NCBI GenBank assembly: GCA_036583965.1
Contig: JAZBQD010000019.1
Location: forward strand, 4,124,530 to 4,188,529
Length of the DNA: 64,000 nt
DNA from: Prunella strophiata
Lineage: Eukaryota > Chordata > Aves > Passeriformes > Prunellidae
Direction of reading: 5' to 3'
Position numbers and translations under genes: made by a program. Positions 24,441 through 35,072 of the stretch are shown here, piece after piece. The notes below the pieces were generated by a model. The model made no database searches. It was not told the DNA's origin and saw only the letters and a program-made list of their open reading frames with translations. The number at the start of each line of letters is the position of its first letter. Within the stretch, counting starts at the first letter, position 1.

Positions 24441-26524
24441 CCCTGAGCATCAGCCTCCCCAGGCCTTTGTAGTTTCTGACCATATCCCTCTGCCACACTG
24501 GTTTTTAATTTGTAAAAACATTTCTCTGTATTTCACCCAGTCTTTCAGACAGGTTTCAGCCCTCTCTGCTCTTTATTCAAAACCTGGACAAGGTTCCAGC
24601 CTCTCCCGTACCAGCAGTGGCACTTGCCCTGAATCTCAGGACAGGACATGGCTCTCCCTGTGGTGAGGTCATGCTGTTGGTAGGGTCCATGTGTGTTAAT
24701 GCTGGGTCAATATTCTGGGCCTCTGGAACTTTAGTTCTGTCTGGATGGCTACAGGCTTGCCCAGGTTTGGAGGTGTTGAGGCTGATTTCAGCCTCCTGAA
24801 CTCATTATCAGTTTGGTTCACAAATTCAGTAACAACTCTAGCCATTTTCCCTCAATAAAGAGCAAAAGAATGAGCTGGGAAATCTAGGCTGAAAACCCAA
24901 TTGTAACTTTACCTGTTCTCTCTTACATCCTTTGTGTCAAAACAATAATAATTGCAAAGGAATCTTTTTAATTTTTCACTACAATATACTTTCCTCTTTG
25001 TTTGTGTCTTGGAAGGACTCTGTGTAACAGAACAAAACTCAGTTCACCCCAGAAAGTCCAAAAAACTCAGAAGCTTCAGACTTCTCCTGATTGGCTTTTA
25101 AGGAGACTCTAACAAGTGGGAATTGTTTTTATTTAGCTTTAGTTTATGATCACAAAGAAAGACCACACTGTACTGAGCATCAGCATCATAGTGGAGAGGT
25201 AATATCTTAAACTTTATCCTCCATTTTGGTCCAGACATAACCCCAAACCCCCAAAGTGATGAATATTTACCCTATCAGTGGAGACACACACAGATTTAGT
25301 CTCTTTCTCCACACCTTTTAACATAAAACCAAGGTTCATTTCCATAACAGTCTTTTATGATCTGCATCTCAACTGGAGAAGACATTTTCCAGCCCAGAGG
25401 GCAGAGGCTTTGCTTTATATTGTCAAAAGTAGCAAGTTCAAGTCCTGTGGTGAGGGTCACATTTTTTATAATAAAGCCTTCCTATCCTGTATTATCCTGT
25501 ATTATCTCCTTGTTAAATGTTCACTACAGTAATTATCATTATCATCCAATATATTTTGCACTGAATGAAAATATTTCACCAATGCTTTTGGTTGAAGAAG
25601 CAAAACATAATATACCATTTTATGAGTAATTTTCATGAAATTTTGCATGCATCAAGATCTTGTGAGGTAGGGAACACACTTTGTTTGAACTTTATAGCCT
25701 TCTCATTCAGTTTTCATTAATAATTTTCCCTTTAGTTCTCAATAGGTTTCTCTAGCATTGAGGGAACAATATCAGAGCCCTCCTGTAGCTAATTTAATAT
25801 CTGTAAATTTCCATGGCTGATAAGCAACAACTGTGCAGACGAATAGAAAAATAAAATAGTGAATGTGGCAGCAAAAAGAAAAACCCCACAAATGAAAGTG
25901 GAGACTGCAAGATGCTATGAAGTGATAATCATTGCAGAAAGTTTGGCTTTGTCAGGTAAAATCAGTAACAGAAATGTGATTAATATTTCTCCTCTACAAG
26001 TAAATGAAAAGCTTAAATTTGTTTGTTCCTTTCAGAAATCATTCTCTTAATAGGTAGACATGCTCTCTCATGGAGTTTTTCACCAGCCCCTGTTCTGAGC
26101 TGTGCTCAAACACATTCCCAGCTCTCTAAGGGAGGAGACAGATGTGTTTCCTGGACCAAGAGATCATTTTCTACCACACCTATCTCTCTCCCAAAGCAAG
26201 GCTCTGGCCCACACTCATAACTCTACTCCTTTCCTCAACACAACCAAAAAAAACCCCAAAGCCACTTGGCCCCTTTCAGTCCTCCTGCCTTGCATTTCAC
26301 AACCCATTTCTTGCAAAACCTTTGCATTCCCTCTCTGAACTTTGTGTGATTCAGCAGCTCCCCCACATCCTCCTCACCTCCCACAGCCTCAAATTCAGCC
26401 CCTGTGAAGATGCTCCTGCCCCTGGGCTGCTTCTCCTCCCCCTTCTGCTTCTCTCACAGCACATTCTGGGGTTGTGTTGGGATGAAGTGATGCCCAACCC
26501 AACTGCTAGGGATGAGCAGAGCAG
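24441..26524. other. Unique noncoding stretch
   Basis: No gene recognised. 26050-26480 is pyrimidine-rich on the plus strand. A 135-codon frame at 26142-26549 is a by-product of that composition, with no domain. Confidence 0.5.
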
Positions 26525-26530
26525 CCCCAT

Positions 26531-26934
26531 TGTGGAAATTAGTTTGTAATTTAGAATTAGATTTAGAAAATTTTAAAGTTTAATAGATGGTTTACATAGT
26601 GTGTATTTGTGTACAAACTGTATACTTTTTATTAAAAAATATTAGATACTTTAGAGAAATAGAACTATGGAAGATGCATTGTAGTAAGACTTATGATGGG
26701 AAATTTTAGATGATTCATTTTAAAACATTTACAACATAGTGTAGCTAAAGCTGATAAGCCAAGAAACACTTACAGTGTATTATAATTAATAAATAGTTAG
26801 CTTCTCATTGTGATAGTGTAAATTATAATGCCTGTATTGTCTCACCCTTCACATGAGACTAAAAATAAAACACAAGTTTTTAAAACACCTCTCAGTTACC
26901 CCATCTCTGAGTCTGAAAAGGACATAGTCCAACA
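26531..26934 (+). mobile_element. Solo LTR, family E, 404 bp
   Basis: It begins TGTGGAAATTAGTTTGTAAT and ends CATAGTCCAACA (TG...CA). It is flanked by perfect 6-bp duplications CCCCAT at 26525-26530 and 26935-26940. The body is AT-rich and contains 'gactaaaaataaaacacaag' with an AATAAA signal about 65 bp from the end. No second copy in this window. Orientation follows the AATAAA near the right end. Confidence 0.8.
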
Positions 26935-27069
26935 CCCCATAACACAGCTCATCTCCCCCCCTGTGCCCTCCCTCATGGCTGCAGGCAGTGCACAGCCCTG
27001 CCCTGCACTCTCACAGGAATCCCACAGGCTTTGGTGCCACTTCAAAAGCTGAGCACACCATCCTGGACC

Positions 27070-27146
27070 AGGATTTTTGGAGCTGTCCCATGCAGAACCA
27101 GGAGCTGAACTCAGAGATCCTCATGGGTCCCTTCTGTGATTCAAGA
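27070..27146 (+). mobile_element. CR1 LINE 3' end fragment, sense
   Basis: 'gagctgtcccatgcagaacc', 'aggagctgaactcagagatc' and 'ctcatgggtcccttctgtga' match the CR1 end 'ggtgtcccgtgcagggccaggagttggactcgatgatccttgtgggtccc', with substitutions. Confidence 0.8.
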
Positions 27147-27551
27147 AGACACTCAACAAAACCCAGAGAAACCAATAACTTTGCAGTGTCTGATGCCACT
27201 GCCTTTCCACAGAAACTCCACCTTCAGCAGATGTATTAATTGCAGCTCCACAGCAAAAAAATCTTCCAGCAGCAGGCCTGCTCCACAACAGCAAAGGCAA
27301 AGAAACCTCCCTGGAAAGGAAACTCACAGGTCTATCAACTGAAGATGTGGTTTTAAACCCTTGCCTGCACAACATAACATTTCTCATGAAGAGTTCCAGC
27401 TGCACCTTTGCAGCTATCAAGCAGAAAAAAAACTGTACTGAAATTGAGGATGGTCTAATGTGGTTTTTTAACGAGGGTAGAAGCCTGAGGAAGGACCACA
27501 GAGCTTGCTGCACTTAAATCTTCCCTCAACAGCAAACTGTAGCTGGTCTGT
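27147..27551. other. Unique noncoding stretch
   Basis: No gene recognised. A 130-codon antisense frame (27121-27513) overlaps the CR1 end and has no domain. Confidence 0.5.
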
Positions 27552-27814
27552 TGTCGGGACCCAGGACATTCCTCTGGCTGCTCTGGATGATTTCAGACCC
27601 TGGCAAGGGGCTCAGAGACCTTGGCACAGAGTCAAAAACACCTGTGCCTTTGATTTTAGTCCATGGAAAAAATTACCAACTTTGTGTGAAGATTTACAAG
27701 CCAGAAGAGTTTGAATAGAGTGATAGTTAATTTGTCACAGGGTGAAAAAGTAGAATTTTGGGGTTTAGAATGGGGGTTCAAGAAGCAAGATGGAGGAATC
27801 TGGGTGTGTCCTGT

Positions 27815-27950
27815 CCTTCTTCTTCTTCTTCTTCTTCTTCTTCTTCTTCTTCTTCTTCTTCTTCTTCTTCTTTCTTCTTCTTCTTCTTTCTTTCTCTTCT
27901 TTTCTTCTCTCTTCTTCTTCTTTCTTCTTCTTCTCTTCTTCTTCTTCTCT
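27815..27950. repeat. (TTC)n / pyrimidine tract in LTR F
   Basis: CTT/TTC triplets with irregular interruptions (TTTC, CTCTTC). The related LTR at 56274 has only a short non-repetitive pyrimidine stretch at this place, so the tract expanded within this copy. Long TTC/GAA tracts can form triplex DNA. Confidence 0.95.
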
Positions 27951-28153
27951 GTTCCTCCATCGTCTGCTGTGATGGTGACACTTTCTAATTGGTTTACAGC
28001 AAAGACGACTGTCTAACATAGTTGATAGGTATTAGAAAATTATTATATATAAGTACATGTAGTTCTTAGTATAAAAAGTCAACACCACCCTAAAGGCTGG
28101 ATTGGTGCCTCAACCCAACCTGCTGGACAGACCTCAGCAGGTCAGAGAAGAAT

Positions 28154-28656
28154 GGAGGAGGAGGAGGAGGAGGAGGAGGAGGAGGAGGAGGAGGAGGAGG
28201 AGGAGGAGGAGGAGGAGGAGGAGGAGGAGGAGGAGGAGGAGGAGGAGGAGGAGGAGGAGGAGGAGGAGGAGGAGGAGGAGGAGGAGGAGGAGGAGGAGGA
28301 GGAGGAGGAGGAGGAGGAGGAGGAGGAGGAGGAGGAGGAGGAGGAGGAGGAGGAGGAGGAGGAGGAGGAGGAGGAGGAGGAGGAGGAGGAGGAGGAGGAG
28401 GAGGAGGAGGAGGAGGAGGAGGAGGAGGAGGAGGAGGAGGAGGAGGAGGAGGAGGAGGAGGAGGAGGAGGAGGAGGAGGAGGAGGAGGAGGAGGAGGAGG
28501 AGGAGGAGGAGGAGGAGGAGGAGGAGGAGGAGGAGGAGGAGGAGGAGGAGGAGGAGGAGGAGGAGGAGGAGGAGGAGGAGGAGGAGGAGGAGGAGGAGGA
28601 GGAGGAGGAGGAGGAGGAGGAGGAGGAGGAGGAGGAGGAGGAGGAGGAGGAGGAGG
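28154..28656. repeat. 503-bp pure (GGA)n array
   Basis: 167 uninterrupted GGA units plus GG, entered from 'gtcagagaagaat' and exiting into 'tcttcttcttctctcttctt'. (GGA)n is known to form very stable G-quadruplexes. Frames through it give poly-Glu, poly-Arg, poly-Pro or poly-Leu and are not genes. Its purity and abrupt edges make a sequencing or assembly origin plausible. Confidence 0.97.
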
Positions 28657-28674
28657 TCTTCTTCTTCTCTCTTC

Positions 28675-28880
28675 TTCTCCATCTTCTGCTGTGATGGTGA
28701 CACTTTCTAATTGGTTTAGAGCAGAGACAGACTGTCTAACATAGTTGATAGGTATTGGAAAATTATTATAAATAAAGTACACGTAGTTCTTAGTATAAAA
28801 AGTCAACACCACCCTAAAGGCTGGGATTGTGCCTCAACCCAGCCTGCTGGACAGACCTCAGCAGGTCAGAGAAAGAATGT
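28675..28880 (+). repeat. Second copy of an LTR F internal segment
   Basis: 'ctgctgtgatggtgacactt', 'ctgtctaacatagttgatag', 'tagtataaaaagtcaacacc' and 'ctggacagacctcagcaggt' repeat 27957-28150 with scattered substitutions and small indels. The related LTR at 56274 has this segment once. Confidence 0.95.
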
Positions 28881-29000
28881 GATAGATAAGGAAAAATAAA
28901 CAACCTTGAAAAGCAAAACCGACGAATCTCAACTTCTTCTTCGGCCGCAGGGCTGGGAGAAAAAGACTTTCTAATATCTCAGGAGCCATTCAATCACAAG

Positions 29001-29220
29001 AGGAGGAGGAGGAGGAGGAGGAGGAGGAGGAGGAGGAGGAGGAGGAGGAGGAGGAGGAGGAGGAGGAGGAGGAGGAGGAGGAGGAGGAGGAGGAGGAGGA
29101 GGAGGAGGAGGAGGAGGAGGAGGAGGAGGAGGAGGAGGAGGAGGAGGAGGAGGAGGAGGAGGAGGAGGAGGAGGAGGAGGAGGAGGAGGAGGAGGAGGAG
29201 GAGGAGGAGGAGGAGGAGGA
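29001..29220. repeat. 220-bp pure (AGG)n array
   Basis: 73 uninterrupted AGG units plus A, starting about 20 bp after the LTR F end and exiting into 'aatcaattcccctggaacc'. It is the same triplet, strand and purity as the array inside the LTR. Confidence 0.97.
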
Positions 29221-31306
29221 AATCAATTCCCCTGGAACCACGGGACCAACCATGGTGCTGGCCACCAGGACATAACAACAAGCAAATTCTTTTCCAATCC
29301 TGCAAATACCCAAAGCCCTGGCACCCGCAGACCTCACATCTCTAATTAAAAATGGCCATGAGCACTTCAATAAACAACGCAATCCATCATGTTCAGCACA
29401 TAATAAAGGGACACGGAGTGGAAAAGAAGCTTTGCCCTGTCCTGTGTGCTGTACTGTATGTGTTTCACCACAGGGAAGCATGTGCTAATTTCTTACCTCT
29501 CTGCTGACTGCACTGTCCTTTTGCACAGTTGCTGCTAAACTGCATGAAAGATATTTCTAATCTCGTGACGGTGACTGAAAAGGGTTGAAGGACACAAATT
29601 AAGTCTCATAGCAATAGAGCAGCTCAAGAATGGAAGGTCAGCCAGTTGACTCTTCCCAGAATCCCCTGAACAATGCAATTATTCATGAAGGAAATTTCAA
29701 ATTATTTTCATTAGACTTCTGTTTTACCAATCTAACCAAAGTGATTAATTAGGGATTAAAATATTTACTCTGCACATGCTGCCTTGGCACGGCACTAGAA
29801 TATTTAAGCATTGTGCTAAAAGGGTCAGCTGTCTCCAGTACTGTTTGGAATTCATTCTCTACTTTCTGTGTAAAAGGGCATTGACTCTCATGTCTACACC
29901 ACACTTAGGATCCCATTAGGGATATGGAGAGAGAAGGGAGACCCTCTCCCTGCCCTTGGAGCTGCCCCAGGCTCCCCAACTTCTTTGCTGGGCTACTTCA
30001 GCACAGAAGCAGAGAAAAGCAACAGCAGTGAGTACAGCAAGCTCTGCAGAAGATTCAAAGTTCTACTCCTATTCCACAGGACCAGAAAAGAGGGAGATGC
30101 TTGTGAGAACCTGGAAGAACCAGCTGGAAAAGAGAGCATTGTGATGAAAGACACAATAATAGAAGAACTGGATTCAGATTTTGGAAGTTCCTCAGTTGTG
30201 GAAATCCTGTATGAGCCTGGCTGGTTTCTCATCCCTCTAAAAGGAGGGAACATGGAGTTACCCCAAGTGGCAAATGCTTTCATTGTAAATGAAGCTTAGA
30301 GACAGGAACATTTGGCATCCCCCTGTGAAACAGTGGGCTGGGAATGCCATGCTTGCTTTGCTCCCTTCCCAGAGCTGAAACAGCAATCCCAGCTCAGAGC
30401 CTGAGCCAAATCCAACCCCTGCTGACCTCCAGAGGCTCCTGGAATCCACTTGCAATTCATCCCTCACCCCTCTTTGTCCAACTGAATCCAAGGCAAAGGG
30501 ATGAGCAACAAGGAAAGACCCCAGAAAGGGTGAGCATGGGGGATGTGAGTGATGGTGCTCCAGGCTCCACCAGATCCTACCAGATTCCACCAGATCCACA
30601 GGGATGGTTGGGTTTGGCTCAGCACTGAGGGCTGGAGGGGCTTTTCTGGTGGATAACCTGACACACCCCACCCAAGAGCCTCTGCAGGGTGGTTGAAATG
30701 CACAGCACCTCAGAGCTGGTGACTGCTGCCACTGCAACCTCACCAAGATGAAAAAGATGTATAACAGGATTTGCATTCCTTTCCAGACTGACTGCTGCAA
30801 GCAAACATTTCAGCACTTATTTGTTACCAATATTATTAGAAGTCTCAGCCCATTTCCTGGCTGGGGCATGTTTCCTCGAGGGGACTGAAGTCACCTGTCA
30901 CTTTCTTTCTCATGTTACTTAATCGTTTTAGTCCAAGCAGCAAGCTGCCAATCATATTTAATATTTAGTCACCTTGAATGCATTGCTACTGATTAAATAG
31001 ACTGCTATTTCAGTAAACAACTCGTGAGAGAATACTTACAGCTTCATTATAATTATTCCACCAGATATTAGAACATTATTCATATGTAAGTCCAAAGAAT
31101 ATTTAGGTCTTCTCCTATTTAGTTCACAAACAACATTTTAATTGCTGCCATATTAGCAGAGCTATCAGTGCTAATTGGATAATACCCCTTCAAAGATTTT
31201 TCTTTTAGCAACCTCTTTTGCTTGCATGCTTTTAAAATGTCTCTGGTTTTTGGCTCACTGATGATTACCCACAAAGAAATTTAACCTTATGAGTCTATCA
31301 GCCAGA
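29221..31306. other. Unique stretch with conserved-element-like blocks
   Basis: No gene recognised. 29520-29860 and 30890-31220 are AT-rich, non-repetitive DNA with many ATTA/TAAT cores ('agtgattaattagggattaa', 'cattataattattccaccag'). The frames of 104 and 180 codons at 29985-30299 (+) and 30258-30800 (-) have no domain I recognise. Confidence 0.4.
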
Positions 31307-31353
31307 CACCTATATATATATATATATTTTTTTTTTTTTTGGGGGGGGGTGGG
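31307..31353. repeat. Compound (TA)n-(T)n-(G)n repeat
   Basis: 'ctatatatatatatatat' is followed by a run of about 15 T, then nine G's and TGGGG. A compound simple repeat with three abrupt switches. Confidence 0.9.
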
Positions 31354-31580
31354 GAAGGAATCTGTTGTTTGTATACATTGAAAACAAGGGGCTCCTGCAT
31401 GAGGGAAGAAGAGGATGATAGGACAAAGCCTGTGCTGCAGCTTGTGGCAAAGGCATGATGAAAAATCCAAATCTTCTGACATCATCCATAGACTTATCCA
31501 TAGTCATTCCCATAACCTGGGCCATAGTCCCCTGGGGGCTTGGAGGATCATTTTGGAACATCCCTGAAAAGTTCATTAAG

Positions 31581-31795
31581 AGAATCCTAGAATCATGGAA
31601 TTATTTGTATTGGAAGGAACCTCAAAGCCCATCCAGTTCCATCCCAGTGCCATGGGCAGGGACACCTTCCTCTATCCCAGGCTGCTCCAAGTCCTGTCCA
31701 ACCTGGCCTGGAACACTTCCAGGGATCCAGGGGCAGCCACAGCTTCTGTGGGCACCCTGTGCCAGGGCCTCCCCACCCTCACAGGCCAGGAATTT
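31581..31795 (-). mobile_element. CR1 LINE 3' end, antisense
   Basis: AGAATCCTAGAATCATGGAA is followed by 'tggaaggaacctcaaagccc', 'gtgccatgggcagggacacc' and 'ccagggatccaggggcagcc'. It is close in sequence to the fragment at 19891. Confidence 0.95.
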
Positions 31796-32535
31796 ATTCA
31801 TAATTAAAGCCATACAAGTAAACTTTACTGTTAAGAAAGTAAATTTACAGTTAATAGCCTTAAAAGCAGGGGTCCTTGCTCCCAGCAGGAAGTGTCTTAC
31901 AGGGTCCACACTTGGAGAAGTGCTGGAACACGATGCAAACTGAAGCTGGGCAGCAGGTTTTGACAAATTATATGGTTAATAAAAGTCTTTGCACACTGAT
32001 GGCACATTTAATGAGTGAGCTTTGCTGGGAAATGAAAGGTAAAGGAGATTTTCCAGGAAAATAAACGTGTTCTGTGTCACTACCATCTAGGCAGGACCTT
32101 CAGAGGTTTTGCTTCTAGAAGGAAAGTTTTGTTCAGGAGCTCAGATAGGGCCGTTTATCAAAGGAGCAGATAATGCAAGTGTTTGTTTCGCTTCAGTGAG
32201 AGAAAATGAGAAATTGTTACTTAAGGTTGACCCAAACACATCTCCTTGTTTCTTCCCACTCCATTCACCTCCTCTCCTTCCTCCCTCACAGTTTTTTCAG
32301 TTTGACCACTGAACTGAAAAATTAATTATTCTTACAGCTCTATTAAAGGATAACTTATGCCAGGCTGCTTGCAGCCTAAATGATGTACATTAAATATCTC
32401 TATTTCTTACTAGTTTTTCCCTTTCTTTTAACATTATCCCTTGTTTTGAAAGTTTCAGAATTCCCAAGCACTCATGGGATGCAGTGGACTGTTTATTAGG
32501 CAAATATATATTAAAATAAAATAAAATATCGGCCT
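31796..32535. other. Unique noncoding stretch
   Basis: No gene or repeat recognised. Confidence 0.5.
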
Positions 32536-32536
32536 T

Positions 32537-32569
<33 letters not shown>
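32536..32569. repeat. (TGA)n microsatellite
   Basis: About eleven TGA units directly abutting the left edge of the duplicated segment at 32570. Confidence 0.97.
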
Positions 32570-32571
<2 letters not shown>

Positions 32572-32888
32572 CAAGGCGCTTGGAAGCCACTTGGGACCAG
32601 TGGAAGGTGTCCCTGCCATGGCAGGGGGTGCACTGGGTGGTCTTTAAGGTCCTTTCCAACCCAAACCATTCTGTGATTTTATGATTCTCTTTACAGCTTT
32701 GTCACATCTTCCTGTTTCTCAGGAAAACCCACCAACCTCACGACCTTCTTGTGCAAATTATTCAGCTGGGAGGGCAGGGAACACCACTTTGCTTGAGAAA
32801 CAAGTGAGGTGATCAACAGAAATAACCACAGCTCATTCATTTTTTGTCTCTCTCCCATCCTCTGGGCTTTGGTCACTTTCTGCTTTAG
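32570..32888 (+). repeat. Duplicated segment, copy 1 (CR1 end + flank)
   Basis: A partial CR1 end (to about 32690, ending TCTGTGATTTTATGATTCT) plus about 200 bp of non-CR1 flank ('caccaacctcacgaccttct', 'cttgtgcaaattattcagct'). The whole block is repeated at 33154-33469. The copies differ almost only by single-base indels. Confidence 0.95.
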
Positions 32889-33059
32889 AATAATAAATAA
32901 TAAACAATGAGTTTGAACCAGAAAGATAAAATTAAAGAATCAGTTCCTAATCAGAATGTTGTGTTACACACAAAATCATTAGGCACACACAGCCTTCAGT
33001 GTAATGATTATCTCTGTAGGGCAGAGTTAAATGGGATATTATTGGGATTTTGGGTAGAA
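32889..33059. other. Unique spacer
   Basis: AT-rich sequence between the duplicated blocks, with an (AATAAT)-like start. Nothing recognised. Confidence 0.5.
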
Positions 33060-33269
33060 ATTCTTGCCTGTGAGGGCAGTGAGGCCCTGGCACAGGGTAT
33101 CCAGAGAAGCTGTGGCTGCCCCTGGATCCCTGGAAATGTCCAAGGCCAGGTTGGACAGGGCTTGGAGCCACTTGGGACAGTGGAAGGTGTCCCTGCCATG
33201 GCAGGGGGTGGCACTGGGTGGTCTTTAAGGTCCTTTCCAACCCAAACCATTCTGTGATTTTATGATTCT
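33060..33269 (+). mobile_element. CR1 LINE 3' end, sense
   Basis: 'gccctggcacagggtatcca', 'gagaagctgtggctgcccct', 'gtccctgccatggcaggggg' and tail 'tctgtgattttatgattct'. This looks like the complete version of the copy that begins abruptly at 32570. Confidence 0.95.
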
Positions 33270-33469
33270 CTTTACAGCTTTGTCACATCTTCCTGGTTTC
33301 TCAGGAAAACCCACCAACCTCACGACCTTCTTGTGCAAATTATTCAGCTGGGAGGGCAGGGAACACACTTTGCTTGAGAAACAAAGTGAGGTGATCAACA
33401 GAAATAACCACAGCTCATTCATTTTTTGTCTCTCTCCATCCTCTGGGCTTTGGTCACTTTCTGCTTTAG
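33154..33469 (+). repeat. Duplicated segment, copy 2
   Basis: Matches 32570-32888 to the same right boundary (CTTTCTGCTTTAG), after which the copies diverge completely. Indels relative to copy 1 include CTGGTTTC/CTGTTTC, AACACACT/AACACCACT and AACAAAGTG/AACAAGTG. Confidence 0.95.
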
Positions 33470-34079
33470 TCAGTTATTTCAGTTTTCCAGCAGAAGAACT
33501 TAAAGATAGAGAAATATGGAATTTTAGCCTGGAAGAGGAAACCCAGATGCTTCTCATGGCCACAAAGCCATGAATGGATCTGTCCACTCCTAAATTGGAG
33601 ACTAAACATCCAGCTGTGAACCAGCCAGCCTGCAAGGGCTCACTGCAGGTGTAAAACCAAGGCTGAAACAGCTGGAAGTAGACATGATCCATTTTTGGAT
33701 CCAAGCTGGGAAAGAACTTCCAGAAGAAATTACAAAACTGCTGGGTGCAGCTGTGGTTGTATCCCATTGCAAGACAAGGAATGCACCTGGAAGGATCCAC
33801 AGTGAGCAACCCCAGCAAGGTCCTGCAAGTTTGAGAGAGAATTATTCAAGAATCCTCTCAGCTCCTCATTGCTTGTCTCAGCCAGGCAAACACTGACCAG
33901 AGGTTCAAAACACAGAAAATCAAAATATCAGATGGGTATTTCAGGGTGTAGAACACACCCACTGATCTTAAACTTACTCAGAAGTTCTCCCTTTTTTTGT
34001 CTCATTTCATTTCAGTCAGGAAAACAGAAACATTCACTTTGCAATGCAGCTAAGAAAGCTGGCAGGAACAAACATTAAA
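33470..34079. other. Unique noncoding stretch
   Basis: No gene or repeat recognised. Confidence 0.5.
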
Positions 34080-34530
34080 ATATTCAGAACATATTAAACT
34101 GCAGAATTAGAGTTTTTTATTGTTGTTTTATAACTTTGCTTTAATCAACTTTTTATCCATTGATTCCCTTGCAAGAGCCAACCAATATAATTAGCACTAT
34201 CTAAATTAGTTATCACTCAAAATTACTTCCTTCTTGGAAAAAAACAGTTTTATTTTTAAATCATAGGTGTTGCCATAGGCTGTACCAGAACTATATGCAT
34301 GGACACATTTTAAGTAGATAATATTTTTAATCCTAATTAAAATAAATATTCGTCCCCGCCATAAAACTGTTGAGATTTGTGAATGACTTTATTTTAATTT
34401 TTGATAGACACATGGTAAAAATCAACTGATTTTCATTCATATGCATACTGTGCACCTTCCATTGAAGCATTATATTGCTCAGCTGAGCTTTTATACAAAC
34501 TCAACACAAATTTTCATTGTGGGGTTTGTT
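34080..34530. promoter_or_regulatory. AT-rich conserved-element-like block
   Basis: Non-repetitive, very AT-rich, with motifs such as 'ccaatataattagcactatc', 'cctaattaaaataaatattc' and 'catatgcatactgtgcacc'. It resembles deeply conserved enhancer DNA in texture; inference only. Confidence 0.3.
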
Positions 34531-34954
34531 CCCATTTCGTTGCACACTCGATGGAGAGCAGAGGAGCCAACATTTCCTAAGGGTGCCTGTCCCAGGAGCT
34601 GTTATTGACACACTGCCATCAGCAGCAGGACTTTGTCTTCTGCAGCCTCCAAAGCCCATCAATACCTATTGATTTCAAGGGTGAATTCCAAGCACATCAG
34701 TGCATCTGATAAAGCAGCTCTCAGCAGCACCAGCTCAGAGTGGAGATGCCAAGATATCAAATCTCCCAAATGTGGCTTTGGATTCAGGACCTGCCCAGGG
34801 TGCTGAGTGGTGCTGGGCACCCCAGCTGAGCCACTTCAAAGGGACCAAAGTGATTATTTCAAAGAAGCCCACAAGGTGGTTATCTGGCTTTGAAAATGTT
34901 GTCCCTGATGGAAATTTTTAGTCACCCAAGTTTGGACATGGTGCCTGGAGATTT

Positions 34955-35072
34955 CATACAACTCAGGGACATGGGGTAGTGGTGGGCTTGGCAGTGCTGG
35001 GTTAAATGCTGGACTTGCTGATCTTGAAAGTATTTTCCAACAAAAATCATTCCATGATTCTGTGATTCTGCA
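34955..35072 (+). mobile_element. CR1 LINE 3' end, sense
   Basis: 'gggacatggggtagtggtgg', 'gcttggcagtgctgggttaa' and 'gattctgtgattctg' are the last CR1 blocks and tail. Confidence 0.93.

Larger units (their letters stand above)
27552..28981 (+). mobile_element. LTR, family F, disrupted by simple repeats
   Basis: It starts TGTCGGGACCCAGGACATTC and runs through blocks shared with the antisense copy at 56274-56862 ('ggggctcagagaccttgg', 'cacctgtgcctttgatttt', 'cacagggtgaaaaagtagaa'). Unlike that 589-bp copy it is about 1,430 bp. It carries a TTC tract (27815-27950), a segment at 27951-28150 repeated at 28675-28880, and a 503-bp GGA array between them. AATAAA lies near 28890-28900 ('aaggaaaaataaacaacc'). 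The right end is approximate and no target duplication is visible. Confidence 0.8.

Noticed and set aside
28090..28812. Frames up to 240 codons of poly-Pro, poly-Arg, poly-Leu or poly-Glu
   Set aside because: They are the reading frames of the GGA array in an LTR. No gene structure surrounds them.
28990..29481. 163-codon poly-Ser frame, minus strand
   Set aside because: It is a translation of the second AGG array.
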